The position numbers and the translations under genes are program-made. Source: Ignavibacteria bacterium RBG_16_34_14 (GTDB lineage Bacteria; Bacteroidota; Ignavibacteria; Ignavibacteriales; Ignavibacteriaceae). Taken from it: 57,137 nucleotides of DNA. The notes beneath the pieces are model-generated. The model was not told where the DNA came from. It searched no databases and saw only the letters and a program-made list of their open reading frames with translations. Positions 40,390-48,431 of the stretch are shown piece after piece; positions within the stretch are counted from its first letter, which is position 1, and every line of letters begins with the position of its first letter. Where the stretch lies: the NCBI GenBank assembly GCA_001802865.1, contig MHAF01000021.1, positions 1-57,137 on the forward strand, in the 5' to 3' direction.

Positions 40390-40752
40390 TTAAGATTTTA
40401 TTTTGACATTCTTTATAATTGAAGTCAGAAGTTTTATTAATTCAAGACAATCTTCCGAAAGACTTTGGAATTCTTTATCATCAAGAATTTCGGTTTCAAA
40501 AAACAGCTTGAGCCAGAATTCGGTTTCATAAGCTTCTTTCAAACTAATTCTTAATTTATTTCTAAAATCTGTTTTACTGGCGGCAGCCTGAGATTCTGCA
40601 ATATTGGCCCCAATAGAGGTTCCCGAATCAAGTAATTGATTATATAAAGATCTCAAATCCTTATCTTTCTTAACCAAATATTTATAACACTTCACTATAC
40701 GTACAGAAAAACTAAAACTTTTTTCGACCACTGGATTACTAAGATTCTTCAT
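40390..40752 (-). CDS. Four-helix-bundle protein (S23/IVP family)
   Basis: A 120-residue all-helical protein of the TIGR02436/S23 family. It has VVEKSFSFSVRIVKCYKYLV, the conserved LLDSGTSIGANIAESQAAAS core, then KTDFRNKLRISLKEAYETEF and WLKLFFETEIL. Members were first found inside intervening sequences of 23S rRNA and are also scattered as lone genes. Related bundles serve diversity-generating retroelements, but no reverse transcriptase is in this window. It overlaps hemG by 4 bases and is bracketed by inverted AT-rich repeats, so it looks inserted in the heme cluster. Confidence 0.9.
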   Translation of the reverse strand: MKNLSNPVVEKSFSFSVRIVKCYKYLVKKDKDLRSLYNQLLDSGTSIGANIAESQAAASKTDFRNKLRISLKEAYETEFWLKLFFETEILDDKEFQSLSEDCLELIKLLTSIIKNVKIKS

Positions 40753-42197
40753 TTTGCCCCCAAATTGTTAATTATAAATTGTGAATTGTTAATTAGCTTC
40801 TGACAAAGAGCTTCAGAACTCTTTATACAATCCCCAACTGAAATTCCTCCGCGGTAATTACCGCTTAAAAATATTCCGGGATTCTTCTTCTCAAATTCAT
40901 CAAAATATCTATCGTGTTCAATGTATCCAATATTGTATTGCGGAATTGCTTTAGACCAATACTTGTATGTTTGAAATACCGGCTCGTCTGAGATTTTCAT
41001 TATTTGCTCAAATTCTTTTCTAACTTTCCCGATTAAAATCTCTTTATCAATACTTCCGATTTCAGGATTTCTTGCACCACCAACAAATAGAGTGAAAACA
41101 GTTTTATCTTCAGCAGTCTCACCGTTTATAATTCTGTTTGGAAATATTATTGAGCTCCATATTGCACCGAGAAAAGATTTTTTTTCTTTAGATGGAATAA
41201 GAAAACCAAAACCATCCAGTGGCTGGCCAACAGCTGATTTTTTATAAGCCAGATAAAGAACAAGCACCGGGGGATAATAAATTTCATTTAAATGTTTAGT
41301 CAAACCCTCATCAAAATGAGCAAAAAGTTTTGATGCAGCAAAAGCCGGAACTGTTGATATAATTTTATCGCAATCAATAACTTGCGGTTCTCCTTCCCGC
41401 ATATAATTAATCTGAAAACCGCCATTATTTTTTTTAATTGATGTTACATCGCACTGAAATTTAACTTTATTTCCAAGATGCTTTGCAATTGCGTTTGGAA
41501 GTATTTGCATCCCATCCCTGAACGAAAGCATCTTTGCGCTCTGCTTGGATTTTTCTGCTCTCTTTTTTCTTTCTTTTATACTTCTGATAGTTCCAATAAT
41601 AAGCCCGCCATACTTTTCTTCAAGTTCATATAATTTTGGGAAAGCAGACTTAACACTGAGCTCTTCGGGATTGCCGGCATAAACTCCGGCAACAAAAGGA
41701 TTGATTGCATAATCAAGAAATTCTCTACCCAGCCTTCTCGTTACAAAATCAGAGATACTTTGGTAGTAACCATCTTTCGATCTTCCGAAAAAAGGTTCTG
41801 CCAATAACCTTAACTTAGCTGCAGGTGAGAAAAGTTTGGTTTTAAAGAAAGCTGGTGGAGATAATGGCAAAGCATGAAGCTGATTGTTTTTTAAGATGTA
41901 TCTTTTATTAGCTTCCTTGCTTGCATAAACAAGCTGTTCATTAAGATCAAGCTCTTCAATTATTTGTCCTATTAAAGGATGAGTTTCAAGAGCGCTGTTT
42001 GGTCCTTTGTCAAATAAAAATCCTTTCTCAACAACCGTTTCAATTGAACCGCCGGGTTCTTTTTTCTTTTCAATAACTGTTATATCATAACCAAGCTTAT
42101 TTAAAAGATAAGCGGTTGTTAAACCGGAAATACCAGCCCCGATTACTATTATTTTATTGTTTATTTGTCCTTCCCCCGATTCCACTGTAATATTCAA
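40749..42197 (-). CDS. hemG: Protoporphyrinogen oxidase (FAD-dependent)
   Basis: Oxidises protoporphyrinogen IX to protoporphyrin IX with oxygen (HemY-type flavoprotein). The 482 residues start with the Rossmann FAD motif IIVIGAGISGLTTAYLLNKL, then VIEKKKEPGGSIETV, and end with the FAD-binding GIFLSGNYRGGISVGDCIKS. The start is TTG at 42197, abutting the hemH stop (TAATTG); a GTG four codons later is possible. The last residues (NNSQFIINNLGAK) are coded by the AT-rich repeat that flanks the bundle gene, so the original C-terminus was probably replaced. Confidence 0.93.
   Translation of the reverse strand: MNITVESGEGQINNKIIVIGAGISGLTTAYLLNKLGYDITVIEKKKEPGGSIETVVEKGFLFDKGPNSALETHPLIGQIIEELDLNEQLVYASKEANKRYILKNNQLHALPLSPPAFFKTKLFSPAAKLRLLAEPFFGRSKDGYYQSISDFVTRRLGREFLDYAINPFVAGVYAGNPEELSVKSAFPKLYELEEKYGGLIIGTIRSIKERKKRAEKSKQSAKMLSFRDGMQILPNAIAKHLGNKVKFQCDVTSIKKNNGGFQINYMREGEPQVIDCDKIISTVPAFAASKLFAHFDEGLTKHLNEIYYPPVLVLYLAYKKSAVGQPLDGFGFLIPSKEKKSFLGAIWSSIIFPNRIINGETAEDKTVFTLFVGGARNPEIGSIDKEILIGKVRKEFEQIMKISDEPVFQTYKYWSKAIPQYNIGYIEHDRYFDEFEKKNPGIFLSGNYRGGISVGDCIKSSEALCQKLINNSQFIINNLGAK
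40763..40794. repeat. AT-rich repeat, left-facing copies (AATTGTTAATT)
   Basis: AATTGTTAATT occurs at 40763-40773 and 40784-40794. It is the inverse of the two AATTAACAATT copies at 40360-40383. It lies inside the 3' end of hemG and codes its last residues (NNSQFIINN). Confidence 0.7.
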
Positions 42198-43175
42198 TTA
42201 GTTTAACCTTTCAGTAACAAGTTCGTAAAGTGCATCAACAAATAATTGAGAATCATTTAATCCCTTCATAACAATATAATTTTCTATTCCAACTTTATCT
42301 GCAACGTGCCTGTATTCGATATCTAGTTCAAACGAAGTTTCAATATGATCAGAGACAAAACTTATTGGAATTAAAAGAAGATGTTTCTTTCCTTTGGATG
42401 CAAGTTCCTCAATCATAGTTGCAGTTGAAGGCTCAAGCCATTTTGCGGGACCTACTTTACTCTGGAAACACAAATGATGTTCGTGAGGATTATTTCTAAG
42501 CCTCATAACTCCCGCTATTGTTTCCTTAATTTGATGATTGTAGGGATCTCCTTTTTTAACATAACTAACAGGAGTTCCATGTGCACTGAAAACAAGTTGA
42601 ACTTCGCTTCTTACATTTTCAGGAAAACGAAGAAGAGACTCATCTATCCTTTCATTTATTGCTTTCAAATAAAGAGGATGTGTCTGGTAAGATTTTATAT
42701 AAATTAATTTTGAATCATCACCCTTATAAAATCTTTTCCATTCATTAAAAGAAGAACCTGTTGTTGAAACCGAATAATGAGGATATAATGGAAGCAGAAT
42801 TATTTTATCATAATTTTCTTTTTCTGTTTTTGCAACCGTCTCTTTAGTTAAAGGTTTCCAATAGCGCATTGCAATAAAAACATCAATCCGTCTCTTTTGA
42901 GACGGATCAACATCTTTTCCGGGATTATGCAGTTTACTCTCAAGCATTGAACGTTGCTTTTCTGTCCACTCATTTATAGGAGATTTGCCACCAATCAATT
43001 CATATTCTTTTTTAACTTTTGGCGCTCTCTTTTTAGAAATGTACTTAGCAAATTTTTTTTGAAAAGGCAGCTTAAAAATATCCGGATCATTAAAAAGGTT
43101 TTCTAAAAAAGGTTGAACAGCTTCGAGAGAATCAGGTCCGCCAAGATTTAGTAAAACCACAGCAGTTTTTAACAT
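42198..43175 (-). CDS. hemH: Ferrochelatase
   Basis: Inserts ferrous iron into protoporphyrin IX, the last step of heme synthesis. The 325 residues show VVLLNLGGPDSLEAVQPFLE and NLFND at the start, IILLPLYPHYSVSTTGSS, the catalytic His in QLVFSAHGTPVSYV, and the C-terminal HLLLIPISFVSDHIETSFEL with the paired His/Glu. It is the first gene of the leftward heme cluster and directly abuts hemG. With hemG and hemB it supports aerobic protoheme synthesis; the middle steps are not in the window. Confidence 0.96.
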   Translation of the reverse strand: MLKTAVVLLNLGGPDSLEAVQPFLENLFNDPDIFKLPFQKKFAKYISKKRAPKVKKEYELIGGKSPINEWTEKQRSMLESKLHNPGKDVDPSQKRRIDVFIAMRYWKPLTKETVAKTEKENYDKIILLPLYPHYSVSTTGSSFNEWKRFYKGDDSKLIYIKSYQTHPLYLKAINERIDESLLRFPENVRSEVQLVFSAHGTPVSYVKKGDPYNHQIKETIAGVMRLRNNPHEHHLCFQSKVGPAKWLEPSTATMIEELASKGKKHLLLIPISFVSDHIETSFELDIEYRHVADKVGIENYIVMKGLNDSQLFVDALYELVTERLN

Positions 43176-43367
43176 TTCGTAATCACGGTAAGTTTATTCA
43201 TCAATACAAATTTACCAAAAAATGAACATTGAAGTGGGTGTTTTAAGCATTTCAACTTGCTGTTTATTATTAACTAGCAGACGTTAATTATTCTAATTGC
43301 AAGTATCCTTAATATTTGGGAAGTTCAGGTGAGTATTTTGCTTTAATTTTATAATTAAAGTTAGTAA

Positions 43368-46300
43368 ATGCGGAATTTAATTTTTAAATATGTCTGTACT
43401 ATCCTTCTCTTCAGTTTCACTCTCGCTGTATACATTTATGCCCAAACAAAACAGTTTGGGTTTTGCGTCTCAATTGCTTCCCTGTTTGTAATGCTGTCCA
43501 ATCAGACTTTTCCCCAATCTCATATTCCAGAAGGTGACGTAAACGGTAAATGGCTTAAGCAAAACTCTCCTTACTACATTGATGGTGAAATAAAAATACC
43601 CCACGGTAAAAAATTAATTATTGAGCCGGGAGTAAAAATAATTTTTACCGGACACCACAAGTTAATTGTTAACGGAATACTCGAAGCAAAGGGGACTGAA
43701 CAAGACTCAATTTATTTCTTCCCGAGTGATACTTCAGTTGGTTGGCACGGAATAAGATTTATTGAAGCTGAAGATTTCAGTACTCTTGAGTATTGTGTTT
43801 TGAAATATGGGAAGACAGCAACACAAAAAGAACTTGCAGAAATAATAGATTGTCAATCAATAGATTATAACGATTGTAACGAACTTTTTGATGCTGACGG
43901 CGGTGCAATTCTAATAAATAAATCTCATCCATTTATAAACCATTGTCTCATTGAAAATAATTTTGCAGCACTTAGTGGTGGAGGAATCGCAATAAAAAAT
44001 CATTCAAACCCTGTAATTAGCTATTGTTTTATTCGGAATAACATCGCACGACAAAACGGAGGGGGAATCCAATGTGTTTCGGAATCCAATCCGATTATTG
44101 AAAATTGCACAATAGAAGGAAATAGTGCTTTTGACTTAGGAGGCGGAATTAATTCCCAGGATTACTGCAATCTGGTCATAGATAATTGTATTATAAAAAA
44201 TAATAGAACGGGTTTGCGAGGTGGCGGAATCTGTTTTTATACAAATCTGAAACCAACCGTTAAGAATTCGAAAATTATAAACAATACAGCTCCTTTAGGT
44301 GGAGGGATTTATATTGATGAATTCTATAATGAATTCAGAGAACAATTGGGTAAGATTGATATTAAAATAATTAATGTAAGAATTGAGAATAATTCTGCAG
44401 AATACGGTGGTGGTATATGGATCAGGGATTCAATGGGGGAATTAAGAGGTGTTACCATTTGCAATAACCGAGCAGTGGTAGGAGGAGGTGTTCATATAGA
44501 ACATAATCCAATGTATTTTAAATTCTCCTCCGAATATCTCTGTAATGTTTATATGAACTTTGCACGAATAATGGGCAATGATTTCTTCAGGCTTGGTGGC
44601 GGAAAATTTATGATTATTCCACTGGATACATTCACTGTTAAATATTATAGTGCACTAAATGCTGAACCAATTGAGAAATTTGTGTTAGGTATCAAGAACT
44701 TCAAATTAACACAAGTGAATGCAGACCTTTATGTAAATCCCGATGGAGAAGATTCTAATTCCGGTCTTTCCACCGATGATCCATTAAAAACATTGAAGAT
44801 TGCTTTTTTAAAAATTTTAGCAGACAGTATATCTCCAAGGACAGTTTATATGGATGAGGGGGAATACATTTTCACTGAAACAAATGATGCATTGATGCTC
44901 GATAAACATAAATATGTAAGCTTGAAGGGAGCTGGTTTCACCGAAGTAATATTTGGTAAAGATAGAATATCAGTGTTTTCTCCCTGGTGGATAGCTACCT
45001 GGGCATTAGCAATATATGCTTCTGTTCTATTATCCGTTATTTTGATTGTATGGAATGTGCGAATGAGACGAATTAAAATAAAAAACGAATTAGAGAGAGA
45101 AAAATTTGAATCTAAGAAACTACAAGAGGTAGATGAAATTAAAACAAGATTCTTTACAAATATCTCTCACGAATTCAGGACTCCACTTACGCTTATTCTT
45201 GGACCAGTTAAACAAATAATTGAAAGAATAAAAGATGAGAAAACCAAAGACGAGCTGAGTATAGTTCACAAGAATGCAAACAAACTGCTCGAACTGGTAA
45301 ATCAATTGCTGGATATATCCAAACTTGAGTCAGGTAATATGAAGCTTAAAGCGGTTCCTCGTAACATAATTCCGCTATTAAAAGCATTAGTGCTGTCATT
45401 CACTTCTTATGCAGAAAGAAAAAGAATAACACTGAAATTCAATTCAACCTGCCTGCCGGCAGGCAGGGCTGAGGATGAAATTATTGTCTATCTGGATAAA
45501 GACAAAGTAGAGAAGATAATCACCAACATTCTTTCAAACGCATTTAAGTTTACTCCCGATGAAGGAAGGATTGAAGTGACTGTGACACGTTCTTTTTCTT
45601 CGTCTGATGGTCACAGTCATTCCGAACTTGATTCGGAATCTCCTAGTGAAATGAAGAAGCTGAAACGAGTTCAGCTTGACGATCACGAATTTGTCAAAAT
45701 ATCCATCAGCGATTCCGGAATCGGGATTCCAAAAGAAAAGATGTCAAAGATCTTCGATCGCTTCTATCAGGTAGATGGAAGTCATACAAGAGAACAGGAA
45801 GGAACGGGCATCGGTTTAGCTTTAACAAAAGAATTAGTAGAGCTGCATAAAGGAAAGATTGAAGTAGAAAGCGAAGAAGGCAAAGGGACAACTGTAACTA
45901 TTAGTCTTCCTTTGGGAAAAGAGCACTTAAAACCCGAAGAGATCTGTGAGCCAGCTAAAGAGGAAGTTTCCTTTGCGCCAAAGGAATCAATGTACATTGA
46001 AGAAACAAAAACAGACCTGTCTGCCGACAAGGCAGAGAGACTTGACCTCGGTTTAATCACTGATACAGAAAAACCACTTCTGCTGATTGTGGAAGACAAT
46101 TCAGACGTAAGAAAATACATTAAAGATAATTTGATAAAGGATTATAGAATTCTGGAAGCGATAGACGGAGAAGATGGCTGGAATATATCAATTGAGCATA
46201 TACCCGATCTGATAGTAAGTGACGTAATGATGCCTAGGATGGATGGATTCAAACTTTGTGAAAAACTGAAGACTGATGAAAGGACAAGTCACATCCCGGT

Positions 46301-46832
46301 AATACTGCTTACAGCAAAGGCAGCGAAGCAGGATAAGATAGAAGGATATGAAACAGGTGCAGACGATTACATAATGAAACCGTTTGAACCTGATGAATTA
46401 AGAGCAAGAATAAAAAATCTTATTGAGCAAAGAAAGAGACTTCACGAGCATTTTCAGAAAAATGGAATATTTGAATTAAACCAAACGAAAATCACTTCAG
46501 TTGATAAAAAGTTTCTGCAGAAAGTATATGAGATAATAAACAGTAATATTTCCAATACATCATTCAATATTGATGTATTTGTTGAACATTTAACTGTTAG
46601 TAAATCACTTCTCCACAAAAAGATTGTTTCGTTGACAGGTGAACCTCCAGGCGAATTAATCAGGAGGATAAGACTTAAAAGGGCTGCAGAGTTGATTGAA
46701 AAGAGATTCGGAAATTTATCGGAGATAGCACTTGAAGTTGGATTTAACAATCCGGCTTATTTTTCGGAATGCTTCAAAAAACAATTCGGTGTTGCTCCTT
46801 CGCAGTATCATCGCAATAATAAAACATCCTAG
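43368..46832 (+). CDS. Hybrid two-component regulator with parallel beta-helix sensor
   Basis: A 1154-residue hybrid sensor kinase. Two hydrophobic stretches (about 7-25 and 31-48) precede a periplasmic right-handed beta-helix (about 165-390, repeating SGGGIAI, NGGGIQC, LGGGINS, RGGGICF, LGGGIYI). A DUF1565-like piece follows (LYVNPDGEDSNSGLSTDDPL, about 453-480). A membrane helix (about 539-563) leads to HisKA with His601 (NISHEFRTPLTLIL), HATPase (N box NILSNAFKF, G1 DSGIGIP), a receiver with Asp952 (VSDVMMPRMDG) and an AraC HTH. One protein could sense, relay and bind DNA. Three short palindromic inserts sit between catalytic blocks. Confidence 0.93.
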   Translation: MRNLIFKYVCTILLFSFTLAVYIYAQTKQFGFCVSIASLFVMLSNQTFPQSHIPEGDVNGKWLKQNSPYYIDGEIKIPHGKKLIIEPGVKIIFTGHHKLIVNGILEAKGTEQDSIYFFPSDTSVGWHGIRFIEAEDFSTLEYCVLKYGKTATQKELAEIIDCQSIDYNDCNELFDADGGAILINKSHPFINHCLIENNFAALSGGGIAIKNHSNPVISYCFIRNNIARQNGGGIQCVSESNPIIENCTIEGNSAFDLGGGINSQDYCNLVIDNCIIKNNRTGLRGGGICFYTNLKPTVKNSKIINNTAPLGGGIYIDEFYNEFREQLGKIDIKIINVRIENNSAEYGGGIWIRDSMGELRGVTICNNRAVVGGGVHIEHNPMYFKFSSEYLCNVYMNFARIMGNDFFRLGGGKFMIIPLDTFTVKYYSALNAEPIEKFVLGIKNFKLTQVNADLYVNPDGEDSNSGLSTDDPLKTLKIAFLKILADSISPRTVYMDEGEYIFTETNDALMLDKHKYVSLKGAGFTEVIFGKDRISVFSPWWIATWALAIYASVLLSVILIVWNVRMRRIKIKNELEREKFESKKLQEVDEIKTRFFTNISHEFRTPLTLILGPVKQIIERIKDEKTKDELSIVHKNANKLLELVNQLLDISKLESGNMKLKAVPRNIIPLLKALVLSFTSYAERKRITLKFNSTCLPAGRAEDEIIVYLDKDKVEKIITNILSNAFKFTPDEGRIEVTVTRSFSSSDGHSHSELDSESPSEMKKLKRVQLDDHEFVKISISDSGIGIPKEKMSKIFDRFYQVDGSHTREQEGTGIGLALTKELVELHKGKIEVESEEGKGTTVTISLPLGKEHLKPEEICEPAKEEVSFAPKESMYIEETKTDLSADKAERLDLGLITDTEKPLLLIVEDNSDVRKYIKDNLIKDYRILEAIDGEDGWNISIEHIPDLIVSDVMMPRMDGFKLCEKLKTDERTSHIPVILLTAKAAKQDKIEGYETGADDYIMKPFEPDELRARIKNLIEQRKRLHEHFQKNGIFELNQTKITSVDKKFLQKVYEIINSNISNTSFNIDVFVEHLTVSKSLLHKKIVSLTGEPPGELIRRIRLKRAAELIEKRFGNLSEIALEVGFNNPAYFSECFKKQFGVAPSQYHRNNKTS
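45448..45467. repeat. 20-bp perfect palindrome inside the kinase gene
   Basis: The half-site CCTGCCTGCC is followed directly by its inverse GGCAGGCAGG. It is in frame and codes CLPAGR around residues 694-700, between the HisKA dimerisation helices and the HATPase N box. The GC content stands out from the AT-rich neighbourhood. The same CTGCC/GGCAG theme recurs at 46020-46036 and 48450-48485. Confidence 0.8.
45616..45680. repeat. 65-bp double-hairpin repeat inside the kinase gene
   Basis: The element starts GTCA and ends TGAC. It contains two hairpins: ATTCCGAA/TTCGGAAT with a 5-base loop (45619-45639) and AAGCTGAA/TTCAGCTT with a 5-base loop (45657-45677). It codes SHSELDSESPSEMKKLKRVQ and following residues (about 750-771), between the N box and the G1 box. 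There it lengthens a loop without breaking the frame. Confidence 0.75.
46020..46036. repeat. Third palindromic insert in the kinase gene
   Basis: TCTGCC, loop GACAA, GGCAGA. It codes LSADKAE near residue 886 in the linker between the HATPase and receiver domains. The same TCTGC-(7)-GCAG core with ACAAG in the loop occurs at 48459-48474 in the esterase gene, so these belong to one dispersed family. Confidence 0.65.
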
Positions 46833-46877
46833 ATAATCAAAAATCTGTTGCTGTACAGAGAATCCAATTTTATTATG

Positions 46878-47060
46878 AATCCTCTACGAGGATTAAATGA
46901 TATCGTGTCGATTATGTTTCTGCAAATATATGACCTCTACGAGGTCATGTAAAAACACATGTTTCAACAATTTTATAAATTTATTCACCCAAAACATCGT
47001 AGATGTTTTATAATTGTAGAAAGCAATTTTACCATAAAGAATAGATCCTCGTAGAGGATC
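46878..47060. repeat. Left array of four triloop hairpins
   Basis: Four perfect hairpins with 3-base loops: P1 AATCCTC-TAC-GAGGATT (46878-46894), P2 ATGACCTC-TAC-GAGGTCAT (46930-46948), P3 AAAACATC-GTA-GATGTTTT (46991-47009) and P4 GATCCTC-GTA-GAGGATC (47044-47060). P1 and P2 have loop TAC, P3 and P4 its inverse GTA. Start-to-start distances are 52, 61 and 53. The same four in the same order recur at 47588-47765 on the other side of the transposase gene. Confidence 0.93.
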
Positions 47061-47076
47061 AATAGAAGGAGGGTAA

Positions 47077-47541
47077 ATGAAACCGGGTGCATTTACACAA
47101 TTGTATATTCATATAGTGTTTGCCGTAAAATACCGCGAACGATTATTGACTAAAGAAATGCGTGATGAATTATATAAATATGTCAGCGGTATAATAGCTA
47201 ATCGAAAACACAAAGTGATAATTATAAACGGAATGGCAGATCACATTCATATATTGATTGGAGTAAATCCTAACGATAAAATATCAGACCTGATTGCCTG
47301 TATAAAAAGGGAATCATCTTTTTTTATAAATTATAAGAAATGGTTTCGGGGAAAATTTCATTAGCAGGATGGATATGGTGCTTTCTCTTATGGACGATCA
47401 CAATTAGATGATATTTATAAATACATAGCAAATCAGGAGAACCATCACAAAATGCGAACGTTCAAGGAGAAGTATATAGAATTATTGAAGAGGTTTGATA
47501 TAAAATATGATGAAAAATTTTTATTTGATTTTTTCGATTAA
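47077..47541 (+). pseudogene. IS200-like Y1 transposase with internal amber codon
   Basis: The frame starts at an ATG with a strong Shine-Dalgarno (GAAGGAGGG) and codes MKPGAFTQLYIHIVFAVKYR and the HUH motif NGMADHIHILIG. TAG at 47362-47364 stops it after 95 residues, in FRGKFH-stop-QDGYGAFSYGRSQ. The family normally has Trp there (FxWQxGYGAFSY), so TGG to TAG is the likely change. The same frame then stays open to 47541, giving 154 codons in all. The open part includes the catalytic tyrosine region DDIYKYIANQENHHKMRTF. A 95-residue product would lack that tyrosine. Confidence 0.88.
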
Positions 47542-47587
47542 ACAATGCAAAATTTAATTGTTGATGATTACAATTAGATACTTTATA

Positions 47588-47765
47588 AATCCTCTACGAG
47601 GATTAAGATGGAGGTCGCTGTTTTATTTTTTACAACAATATGACCTCTACGAGGTCAGATAAAAATCCCTGGTTGAAAATTTCGTTAGGCTGTTCGTAAA
47701 ACATCGTAGATGTTTTACAGTTGTAAAAGAAAATATTTCTCCCCAAAAGATCATCGTAGATGATC
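47588..47765. repeat. Right array of four triloop hairpins
   Basis: P1 AATCCTC-TAC-GAGGATT (47588-47604), P2 TGACCTC-TAC-GAGGTCA (47641-47657), P3 AAAACATC-GTA-GATGTTTT (47698-47716) and P4 GATCATC-GTA-GATGATC (47749-47765). Order, loops and spacing (53, 57, 51) repeat the left array. P4 differs from the left P4 by a paired change (CCTC/GAGG to CATC/GATG), so the stem is kept. From 47766 to 47945 I see only an AAGTGTAA/TTACACTT hairpin (47839-47859) and no gene. Confidence 0.93.
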
Positions 47766-47945
47766 AATAATGAAAATTTTACAGAAAAATTACAAACAAT
47801 TGATAATTGTGAAATTCTTTTGGATATGAATTACATAAAAGTGTAAGTTTTTTACACTTATCTGGTAGAAAATCCATCTCTAAAAACTTATCATATAAGC
47901 AGAAAATAAATTTTATTGGACCTTGAAATCCGAAAGAGGATTTAA

Positions 47946-48266
47946 TTGCACAATCCTGACATAAGTAGGGATATGAATAATTTAGTTCCATCAGAGTTTT
48001 ATCTGGGTCAGAATTACCCCAATCCGTTTAAGGAGAAAACAACAATTAAATATTGTGTTGCTTATAAAACCAAAGTGCAAATAACAGTTTATAACTCTGA
48101 AGGTAAAGAGATAGAAAAACTTGTTGATGAAGAAAAAAATCCCGGCACTTATGAAGTTGAATTCCAGTCGGCAGTGGGCAGTAGGCAATTGGCAAAAGGA
48201 AATTACTTCTACCGTTTAGAAGCCGGTTCTTATTCAAGTGAAAAGAAGATGCAAATAATTAAATGA
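47946..48266 (+). pseudogene. Orphan T9SS sorting domain, remnant of a secreted protein gene
   Basis: The frame opens right after a stop with a TTG and has no signal peptide. Residues 15-106 form a complete type A sorting domain: PSEFYLGQNYPNPFKEKTTI, then VQITVYNSEGKEIEKLVDEE, and a final FYRLEAGSYSSEKKMQIIK. Such domains only make sense at the end of an exported protein, so the 5' part of the gene has been lost, perhaps when the neighbouring element arrived. Near 48169-48196 a GGCAGT-type low-complexity repeat codes SAVGSRQLA in the middle of the domain. Confidence 0.8.
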
Positions 48267-48282
48267 CACAACTAATAATAAA

Positions 48283-48385
48283 AACTGTTAAAACGGTTCA
48301 TAGAAAGTTTTCGGATATCGTTCTCAACGGGATTAATCCCGTTGAGAATACAAGGACAAAAAATGTCCTAACTGTTTCAACAGTT
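48283..48385. repeat. Hairpin module, left copy (A-B-C-D)
   Basis: A: AACTGT-TAAA-ACGGTT (48283-48298, one G-T pair). B: a 28-base perfect palindrome at 48321-48348, half-site TTCTCAACGGGATT. C: AGGACA/TGTCCT (48353-48369). D: AACTGT-TTCA-ACAGTT (48370-48385). Centres of A, B and D are 44 and 43 bases apart. The same order and spacing occur at 53515-53615. The loop of D is the inverse type of the loop of A. Confidence 0.88.
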
Positions 48386-48431
48386 TTCTGTGAGAAAAAC
48401 AATTACCTTAAAATTTATAAAGGAGGTTATT

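Larger units (their letters stand above)
46878..47765 (+). mobile_element. IS200/RAYT-like element with symmetric hairpin ends
   Basis: A unit of about 0.9 kb made of a Y1 (IS200-like, HUH) transposase gene between two ordered four-hairpin arrays. IS200/IS605 elements are known to use subterminal hairpins at each end, recognised as single strands. RAYT systems pair such transposases with REP palindromes. Here each end has four hairpins instead of one, and the two ends are similar in direct, not inverted, orientation. The transposase has one internal stop, so the copy may be inactive. Exact outer borders and target site are not determined. Confidence 0.75.

Noticed and set aside
40390-40752. 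Four-helix-bundle gene as part of a diversity-generating retroelement
   Set aside because: The protein resembles the Avd-type accessory fold only in general. No reverse transcriptase, template repeat or variable repeat was seen in the window.
46878-47765. Hairpin arrays as a CRISPR array
   Set aside because: The repeats are only 17-19 bases, palindromic, alternate in loop type, and number four per side with spacers that are partly alike. No cas genes are present.
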